Source: Pelagibacterium sp.
GTDB taxonomy: Bacteria > Pseudomonadota > Alphaproteobacteria > Rhizobiales > Devosiaceae
Length of the DNA stretch: 56,743 bases
Assembly: GCA_002723255.1 (NCBI GenBank)
Contig: PBNW01000061.1
Location: 1 to 56,743, forward strand
Direction: 5' to 3'
Both the position numbers and the translations under genes were made by a program. Shown here one piece after another: positions 51,462 through 56,743 of this stretch (position 1 is the stretch's first letter; each line of letters begins with the position of its first letter). The notes under the pieces are model-generated. The model did no database searches, was not told the DNA's origin, and worked only from the letters and a program-made list of their open reading frames with translations.

Positions 51462-52559
51462 ATGCGGATCGGGACCACCGTATCGGTCGTCGGCCATATC
51501 GCCATTATCGGGCTCACCCTCGTGCAGCTCTCGAGCGTCGAGCGGCTCGATCCGAACATGGATTCGGCGATTTCGGTCGATCTCGTCCCGATTTCGGAAT
51601 TTTCAAATATCCAGGCGGGCAATCTGCAAAGCGAGATCGTGGAGACCGAAACACCGTCGGCCGTCGATACCGAAACCGAGGCCGAGCTTGCCGAGCGCAC
51701 CGGCAACACCGAAGAAGACCAGCCCAACCCCGAAATTTCCGATACCCCGTCTCCAGCGCCCACTATTGAGACAGCGCCGGCGCCCGAACCTGCTCCGGAA
51801 CCCGAGCCGGAGCCTGAACCTCAACCGGAACCCGAGCCCACACCGCCGCCCACCCCGGCGCCGCGTCCCGAGCCCACGCCGGAACCCGAACCGGCACCCG
51901 AGCCTGAGCCGACACCCGCACCAGAGCCAGAGCCCGCGCCTGAACCTGTTCCGGAGCCAGAACCTGAGCCTGAGCCTGAGCCTGAGCCGGAACCAGAGCC
52001 GGAGCCCGAACCTGAACCCGAGCCGGAGCCTGTCGCGCCGGTACCGCCGCAGGTCACGTCGTCGGTGTCGCAACTGCGCGAGCAGTTTGCCGAGGCGCAG
52101 CGTCAGCCCGAGCCTAGCCCAACGCCGCAGGAGCCCTCCAGCCAGGTGTCCGATGACATTGCCGACCGCATCGGCGATCTGATCAATGAGGAAACCTCAC
52201 GCGGGGCCACAACAGGCGACGGTGGGCAATCCTCGTTGGGAGCGCCCAGCGGTCAGTCTGCGACGCTCACCCAGTCCGAGCAATCGGCGCTGGCCGCTGC
52301 CATGCGTCGCTGCTGGACGCCGCCGCCGGGCGCGCTCAGCGTGCCGGGGCTGACGGTGCGGGTCTTGGTTACGTTCAACCGGGACGGGTCGGTTTCAGCG
52401 ACTGAAATCCGCTCGGCGCTGACCGACGATCTCATGCGTTCCACGGCGTTTGCCGCCCAGCGGGCCGTTGAGCGCTGCGGTCCCTATACCATGCTGCCGG
52501 CAGAAAAATACGACAGCTGGCGGCAGGTGGACGTGACGTTCGATCCGCGCGACCTTTAA
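51462..52559 (+). CDS. tolA: TolA/TonB-type energy-transducing protein with Pro-Glu rod
   Basis: TolA spans from inner-membrane TolQR to outer-membrane Pal. The 365-residue protein has one N-terminal membrane helix (about 5-22), a periplasmic linker, a central Pro-Glu rich rod of about 90 residues (PEPEPEP), and a C-terminal TonB/TolA-like domain ([24 protein letters not shown]). Classical TolA has a helical Ala-rich rod; the Pro-Glu type is more TonB-like and length-variable. It starts three bases after tolR. Confidence 0.92.
   Translation: MRIGTTVSVVGHIAIIGLTLVQLSSVERLDPNMDSAISVDLVPISEFSNIQAGNLQSEIVETETPSAVDTETEAELAERTGNTEEDQPNPEISDTPSPAPTIETAPAPEPAPEPEPEPEPQPEPEPTPPPTPAPRPEPTPEPEPAPEPEPTPAPEPEPAPEPVPEPEPEPEPEPEPEPEPEPEPEPEPEPVAPVPPQVTSSVSQLREQFAEAQRQPEPSPTPQEPSSQVSDDIADRIGDLINEETSRGATTGDGGQSSLGAPSGQSATLTQSEQSALAAAMRRCWTPPPGALSVPGLTVRVLVTFNRDGSVSATEIRSALTDDLMRSTAFAAQRAVERCGPYTMLPAEKYDSWRQVDVTFDPRDL
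51772..52034 (+). repeat. Pro-Glu coding repeat within tolA
   Basis: Successive CCN-GAG/GAA codons give repeated PE dipeptides with Ala, Gln and Thr interruptions. The longest run of PE pairs is around 51950-52030. Codons vary (CCGGAG, CCTGAG, CCCGAA), so the array is not nucleotide-perfect but could still change length by slippage. Confidence 0.9.
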
Positions 52560-52713
52560 CCGAGCGACATCAATGCGTGGCCAAAATGCAATAACGAGCG
52601 CAAAACTGACCTCTCACCGATATTCGGACATGATTTGCCGATAATCGGGGCAACCTCAATTTGGCCTCTCCGATTGACCCTTCGGATCGAGGCGGCGGCA
52701 CAGGCCGTCAAAC

Positions 52714-54042
52714 ATGGAGACTGACGTGGAAAACATTTCGATGACCCGCAGGACTGCGCTCAGGCTGGGGCTTTCCGGCGCCGCGATGATGGCCGCAAGT
52801 CCGGTGCTGGCGCAATTGCAGATCACGGTGACGGGCGGCAATTTCACGCCCATGCCCATCGCCATCCCCAATTTCGCCTCCGCCGATGCGGCTTTCGGGG
52901 CCGAGGTGGCGCAGGTGGTGCGCAACAATTTGACCAATTCGGGCCTGTTCCGGCTGGTCGATCCGGCCGGATACCCCGCCCAGGTGGGCGATCCCAGCCA
53001 GACCCCCGATTTCCCCGCCTGGCGCTCGACGGGCGCGGACGCGGTGATCATGGCGGACGCCAACCGCGCGGAACAGATCCAGTCGAGCCTGCGGTTGTGG
53101 GACACGACGGCGGGCGCGCAGGTAACGGGAAAATCATACGGTACGGACGCAAGCTCATGGCGCCGTATCGCCCATATCGCATCGGACGCGGTCTACACGG
53201 GGCTGACCGGGGAAACGGGCTATTTCGACTCCCGCGTCGTGTTCGTGGCCGAAAGCGGCCCGCGCGCCAACCGCGTCCGGCGGCTGGCCATCATGGATCA
53301 GGACGGCGCCAATATCCGCTATCTCAGCGATGGCGCCCAGCAGATCCTTACCCCGCGCATGTCGCCCGACGGCCAGCTCATTGCCTATATGGTCCTGGAC
53401 GGCCCGACCTCTTCAGGCATTTTCGTTGTGAACATGGCGACAGGCCAGGCACAGTCCATCGGCCAGTTCGGACAGATGAGCTTTGCCCCGCGTTTTTCGC
53501 CCGATGGTCGCCGGTTGGTGTTCTCGGTCAGCAATGGCGCGGTCACCAATATCTACGCGATGGATCTGGGGGGCAGTCAGCCTCAGCAGCTCACCACGGG
53601 CTCGGCCATCGACACCTCGCCCTCCTACTCGCCGGATGGGCAGCGTCTTGCGTTCGAATCCGATCGGGGCGGGCGTCCGCAAATTTACGTGATGTCGGCG
53701 GCCGGTGGTGGCGCGGAACGGATTTCGTATGGCGACGGGTCCTATTCGACCCCGGTCTGGTCGCCCAAGGGCGATCTGATCGCCTTTACCCGCCAGTCGG
53801 GTGGCCAGTTCTCGATCGGCATCATGGGACCGGATGGATCGGGTGAGCGTATCCTTGCCACTTCCTACCACGCCGAGGGGCCCACATGGGCGCCCAATGG
53901 CCGGGTCTTGATGTATTTCCGTGACCCCGGTGGCAATGACGGTTCCCAGCTTTATTCCATCGACATCTGGGGCCGTAACGAGCGGCGCGTTCCCACCGAG
54001 GGCTTCGCGTCCGATCCGGCCTGGGGCCCGCTGTTGTCGTAA
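52714..54042 (+). CDS. tolB: Tol-Pal system beta-propeller protein TolB
   Basis: This periplasmic protein binds Pal and TolA. The 442-residue protein has an N-terminal alpha/beta domain and a six-bladed propeller with repeated SPDG motifs (SPDGQLIAYM, SPDGRRLVF, SPDGQRLAFESDRGG, SPKGDLIAFT). The signal segment begins with twin arginines (T-R12-R13-T-A-L-R-L-G) and cleaves after ASPVLA; this is Tat-like rather than plain Sec. ATG start at 52714. A terminator follows. Confidence 0.96.
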   Translation: METDVENISMTRRTALRLGLSGAAMMAASPVLAQLQITVTGGNFTPMPIAIPNFASADAAFGAEVAQVVRNNLTNSGLFRLVDPAGYPAQVGDPSQTPDFPAWRSTGADAVIMADANRAEQIQSSLRLWDTTAGAQVTGKSYGTDASSWRRIAHIASDAVYTGLTGETGYFDSRVVFVAESGPRANRVRRLAIMDQDGANIRYLSDGAQQILTPRMSPDGQLIAYMVLDGPTSSGIFVVNMATGQAQSIGQFGQMSFAPRFSPDGRRLVFSVSNGAVTNIYAMDLGGSQPQQLTTGSAIDTSPSYSPDGQRLAFESDRGGRPQIYVMSAAGGGAERISYGDGSYSTPVWSPKGDLIAFTRQSGGQFSIGIMGPDGSGERILATSYHAEGPTWAPNGRVLMYFRDPGGNDGSQLYSIDIWGRNERRVPTEGFASDPAWGPLLS

Positions 54043-54069
54043 TGGCCATTGCAGTCGTGCAACACATGC

Positions 54070-54098
54070 AAGGCGTCCTGTTTCGGGACGCCTTTTTG
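54070..54098 (+). terminator. Terminator after tolB
   Basis: Stem AGGCGTCC / GGACGCCT with a seven-base loop and a following TTTTT, about 30 bases after the tolB stop. It should partly separate tolB from pal. Confidence 0.9.
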
Positions 54099-54220
54099 CC
54101 GGGCAGATGCCGCAATTGCGCCCGATTAGCACAAGATTAACTATGCCCACACACGCGCGATTAAGATAACGCGCTGTAAAAATGCTAACCACAATTTTCC
54201 GGTTCTGGAGCTTTTTCGCT

Positions 54221-54721
54221 ATGGGTTCGACCATGCCCCTTCTTCGTTTCGGCAAAGGCCTCCTGTTGGCGGTTTTGCTCGTTGCCGTCGCAGCCTGCGC
54301 CCGCACACCGACCACAGGCGTCGGCAATATCAGCGGCGATGCCGCCGGGGGCGGCGGTGCTCCTGGCAGCCAGCAGGAATTCCTGGTTTCGGTCGGCGAC
54401 CGCGTCTTCTTTGAAACCGATTCTTCGGTTCTGACCGCCGATGCGCAGGCGACACTGGACCAGCAGTCCCAGTGGCTGCAGCAATACGCCCAGTACCGCA
54501 TCGTGATCGAAGGTCACGCCGATGAGCGCGGCACGCGCGAATACAACATCGCGCTGGGTGCCCGCCGTGCCACCGCTGTCGTCAACTATCTGGTTTCCCG
54601 CGGCATTCCCCAGGAGCGCCTCTCGACCGTTTCCTACGGCAAGGAACGCCCCGTCGCGATCTGCAACGATATTTCGTGCTGGAGCCAGAACCGCCGCGCG
54701 GTCACCGTTTTGACAAACTGA
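54221..54721 (+). CDS. pal: Peptidoglycan-associated lipoprotein Pal
   Basis: Pal is an outer-membrane lipoprotein binding murein and TolB. The lipobox is LVAVAAC, with C26 the lipidated cysteine, and the OmpA domain shows IEGHADERGTREYN and ALGARRATAV. The ATG at 54221 has GGAG ten bases upstream; the frame extends upstream to 54182, and a later ATG at 54233 is also possible. It is followed by a strong terminator. Confidence 0.95.
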   Translation: MGSTMPLLRFGKGLLLAVLLVAVAACARTPTTGVGNISGDAAGGGGAPGSQQEFLVSVGDRVFFETDSSVLTADAQATLDQQSQWLQQYAQYRIVIEGHADERGTREYNIALGARRATAVVNYLVSRGIPQERLSTVSYGKERPVAICNDISCWSQNRRAVTVLTN

Positions 54722-54754
54722 CCATCCAAATCGCCAATGCCAATCTGGAGGCAT

Positions 54755-54794
54755 AGCGTCGGGACCGCGTATCTGGTCCCGGCGCTTCTTTTTT
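54755..54794 (+). terminator. Terminator after pal
   Basis: Stem AGCGTCGGGACC / GGTCCCGGCGCT with an eight-base loop (one mismatch) and a following TTCTTTTTT. Confidence 0.9.
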
Positions 54795-54879
54795 GCCAAA
54801 AACCTGCTTTAATCACGCATCCTTAAATCGTTGAACTGCGTTGCCAATGCAAAAGTGGCGCGTTTAAAGGAGATTTGTT

Positions 54880-55863
54880 GTGTCGAGACTTTTAACGACG
54901 CTCGTGGGGCGATGGCGGCAGGGCGCCGTGATCGCCGCAACGGCGGGACTTCTGACTTTTTCCATGACTGTCGCCGGACAGGGGCAGGGCAATGACCTGG
55001 CCGGTATGCAGGTGCGCATCGACCAGCTCGAAGAGCAGGTGCGGCTCAATTCGGGTCAGATCGAGGGGCTTCAGTTCCAGCTCACCCAGCTCCAGAGCCT
55101 TCTCGAGCGCACCCAGGAAGACAATGAATACCGCTTCCAGCAGCTGGAGGGCGGGAGCCTGGGGGAAACTGATGCGGCAATCCCATCCGGCGGCGAGACG
55201 CCTGCCGAGCGGTTGCCGCAGGACCCCCAGCCCCAGAGCGAGCCGGCCCCCTCCGATCAGACGGTGATCGATCCCCTGATCGGGGATTCCGACATCATCG
55301 ATAGCAGCGAAATTGGCGGCGAGGACAACCTCTATGCCAGCGATGTGTTCGGGCAGGAGTCGAGTGAGGAGGGTGCTGACGGGGTCGTTCTGGGCCCACC
55401 CGAGGGCGAATTGGGCAGCACGCCACCCTCCGAGCCGCTCGATCTCAGTTTCGATCCCGATGCGATCCCGCTTGAGGATGGCGATGCCAACGCTCAGTAC
55501 CAGGCGGGTTACGATGCCGTGGTGCGGGGCGAATACGCCTTTGCGGAAAACCAGTTTCGCCAGTTCATCGAAACCTTCCCCAACCACCAGCAGGCGCCCG
55601 ATGCGACCTATTGGCTGGGCGAAACGTTGATCGAACGCGCCGCCTATGGGGAAGCGGCCGAAGTGCTGCTCGAAGGGTTCGAAAGCTACACGACCTCGAC
55701 CCGTGCGCCCGATCTGCTGTTCAGCCTCGGCGTTGCGCTGCACGGGGCGGGAGAGCTCGATACCGCGTGCCGGACTTATGGCGAAGTGCTGCGTCGCTAT
55801 CCGGACTCCACCCAGGCCTTCAAGGACAGGGTGACGGCCGAGCAGGCGCAGGCGGGGTGCTGA
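54880..55863 (+). CDS. cpoB: CpoB/YbgF, Tol-Pal cell-division coordinator
   Basis: CpoB couples peptidoglycan synthesis with outer-membrane constriction. The 327-residue protein has a signal sequence, an N-terminal coiled coil (about 40-92), a long acidic Pro/Ser-rich linker (about 95-200) and C-terminal TPR repeats (QAGYDAVVRGEYAFAENQF, APDATYWLGETLIERAAYGEA). The start is a GTG after AAAGGAG. The linker is longer than in E. coli. The stop is followed by tilS after 11 bases. Confidence 0.9.
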   Translation: MSRLLTTLVGRWRQGAVIAATAGLLTFSMTVAGQGQGNDLAGMQVRIDQLEEQVRLNSGQIEGLQFQLTQLQSLLERTQEDNEYRFQQLEGGSLGETDAAIPSGGETPAERLPQDPQPQSEPAPSDQTVIDPLIGDSDIIDSSEIGGEDNLYASDVFGQESSEEGADGVVLGPPEGELGSTPPSEPLDLSFDPDAIPLEDGDANAQYQAGYDAVVRGEYAFAENQFRQFIETFPNHQQAPDATYWLGETLIERAAYGEAAEVLLEGFESYTTSTRAPDLLFSLGVALHGAGELDTACRTYGEVLRRYPDSTQAFKDRVTAEQAQAGC

Positions 55864-55874
55864 CCCCGGCTGAC

Positions 55875-56743
55875 ATGGCGTTGTGCGGTCTCGACCCCGA
55901 GACGCTTTTTGCGCCTCTGGCCGGTCGAAAAACCATAGGCCTCGCCGTTTCGGGCGGGGCCGATTCGCTTGCACTGATGCTTCTCTATGCCGCCTGGAGC
56001 GGCACAAAGCCCAGGGCGATCGTCTATACCGTCGACCACGGCTTGCGACCCGAGGCGCAGGCCGAAGCGGCCATGGTTGCTCGCGAGGCCGGAAAGCTCG
56101 GACTTTCCTGCCGCGCGCTTGCCTGGACGGGGGACAAACCTTCGACAGGCAGGCAGAGCGCGGCGCGCAAAGCCCGCTACGGGCTGATTGCGCAGGCGAT
56201 GGACGCCGACGGGGCCGAAATTCTGCTCACCGCCCATCATCTGCGCGATCAGGCCGAAACGGTCCTGATGCGGCTTGCCCATGGCAGCGGAGTTTCCGGG
56301 CTGGGCGGCATAAGGACATTTTCGAGCGTCGAGGGAATTTGTGTTTTCCGGCCGCTGCTTGGAGTTTCGCCCGAAACGTTGGCGACGCTGGTGGCGCGGG
56401 CCGGGTTGTCGCCGGCCTTCGACCCGTCCAACGCCGATCGAACCTATGAACGCACGCGCTGGCGCGACGCGTTGCCCGGCCTTGCCGATCTCGGGCTCGC
56501 GCCCGATCGGCTGGGCAAGGCCGCCGAACGGCTCCAGCGGATCGATGCTTTGGCCATTCGGGCGACCGATGGGTTCATCGCCGGGCATGCCGCGCGCGAT
56601 CCCCTGGGAATCGTGCGGATCGAGCGCGAGGCGTTCGGGACTGCCGATCCTGAAATCAGGGTGCGCGTTATCGAGCGGGCATTGGCTGGCGTATCTGGAG
56701 TGCAATCGTTCTTTCTGTCGCGGATCGAGGCGCTGGCGGAGCG
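55875..56743 (+). CDS. tilS: tRNA(Ile)-lysidine synthase, 3' end outside the window
   Basis: TilS modifies C34 of the CAU-anticodon tRNA-Ile to lysidine. The visible N-terminal PP-loop ATPase shows SGGADSLALM and, later, TAHHLRDQAETVLMRLAHGSG (given only in part) and DPSNADRTYERTRWR. The frame is open to the window end, so the gene is truncated by the window, not by mutation. ATG at 55875 is used; an in-frame GTG at 55857 overlaps the end of cpoB. Confidence 0.93.
   Translation, partial: MALCGLDPETLFAPLAGRKTIGLAVSGGADSLALMLLYAAWSGTKPRAIVYTVDHGLRPEAQAEAAMVAREAGKLGLSCRALAWTGDKPSTGRQSAARKARYGLIAQAMDADGAEILLTAHHLRDQAETVLMRLAHGSGVSGLGGIRTFSSVEGICVFRPLLGVSPETLATLVARAGLSPAFDPSNADRTYERTRWRDALPGLADLGLAPDRLGKAAERLQRIDALAIRATDGFIAGHAARDPLGIVRIEREAFGTADPEIRVRVIERALAGVSGVQSFFLSRIEALAE

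Noticed and set aside
51772-52034. CRISPR-like direct repeats
   Set aside because: The period is six bases in frame with tolA codons and encodes Pro-Glu. There are no spacers of constant length.
1-56743. Mobile island, prophage or biosynthetic cluster
   Set aside because: No integrase, transposase, phage structural gene, PKS/NRPS or RiPP gene was seen, and gene order is that of a conserved alphaproteobacterial core.

Overview
The window reads as a core chromosomal segment of a GC-rich alphaproteobacterium of the order Hyphomicrobiales (Rhizobiales), most like the Devosia/Pelagibacterium group. The placement is inferred from gene content and order: tkt-gap-pgk-fda with a ThiE-like gene, DUF4164-zapA, a 6S RNA in front of the 5-formyltetrahydrofolate cyclo-ligase gene, split pntAA/pntAB/pntB behind a 57-residue cytochrome aa3 subunit IV, the CtrA-degradation adaptor RcdA, a DUF1013 protein, ruvCAB-ybgC-tolQRAB-pal-cpoB-tilS, and dispersed intergenic repeats of a type common in this order. 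No transposase, integrase, phage gene, CRISPR array, tRNA or rRNA was seen. Coding density is high, and long open frames antisense to the real genes are by-products of base composition.

Layout. 0-7.3 kb (minus): dxs (isoprenoid precursors), two envelope proteins (DUF882/M15-like peptidase, YkuD L,D-transpeptidase) and an orphan sigma-54 response regulator. 7.5-15.4 kb (plus): M3 oligopeptidase, CoxIV-like peptide, the proton-translocating transhydrogenase, LysE exporter, DsbA/FrnE oxidoreductase, alpha/beta hydrolase, YCII protein. 15.5-26.5 kb: rpsU, purEK, an AI-2E-type membrane protein with a cytosolic GAF-like domain, a siderophore-interacting flavoprotein, two DUF465 peptides, TauE, DUF1013, a hydrolase, an S66 carboxypeptidase and a quinone oxidoreductase. 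26.5-32.4 kb: DUF1192, rcdA, rpmE, an ABC exporter, a GFA protein and a MotA/OmpA-type stator pair. 32.5-41.4 kb (minus): inositol monophosphatase, efp, a Sel1-repeat protein, a ThiE-like protein, fda, pgk, gap, tkt. 41.6-47.3 kb: DUF4164, zapA, DinB, an unknown membrane protein, 6S RNA, ygfA, a YmdB phosphoesterase, yebC, a GGDEF protein. 47.4-56.7 kb (plus): ruvCAB and the Tol-Pal operon, ending inside tilS.

How the parts fit. Central carbon flow (tkt, gap, pgk, fda) runs as a minus-strand series with a hairpin in nearly every gap. Envelope and division functions recur: Tol-Pal, a second 5:2-type stator pair, an L,D-transpeptidase, ZapA and RcdA. The RuvABC module has intact ruvC and ruvB, but ruvA is out of frame by one base at a T-run, so it is either broken or mis-sequenced.

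Most notable items: (1) three copies (plus one degenerate fragment) of an intergenic repeat whose conserved end supplies the stop codon of the adjacent gene; (2) an AI-2E membrane protein fused to a Rossmann/B12-binding-like region and a GAF-like domain; (3) a histone-H1-like Lys/Ala/Pro tail of about 135 residues on PntAA; (4) the ruvA frameshift; (5) an uncharacterised stator pair with a long coiled coil; (6) an unknown six-helix membrane protein with intramembrane Asp/Glu/His; (7) TolA with a Pro-Glu rod and TolB with a twin-arginine-like signal; (8) candidate operators upstream of the siderophore-interacting gene and of dinB.
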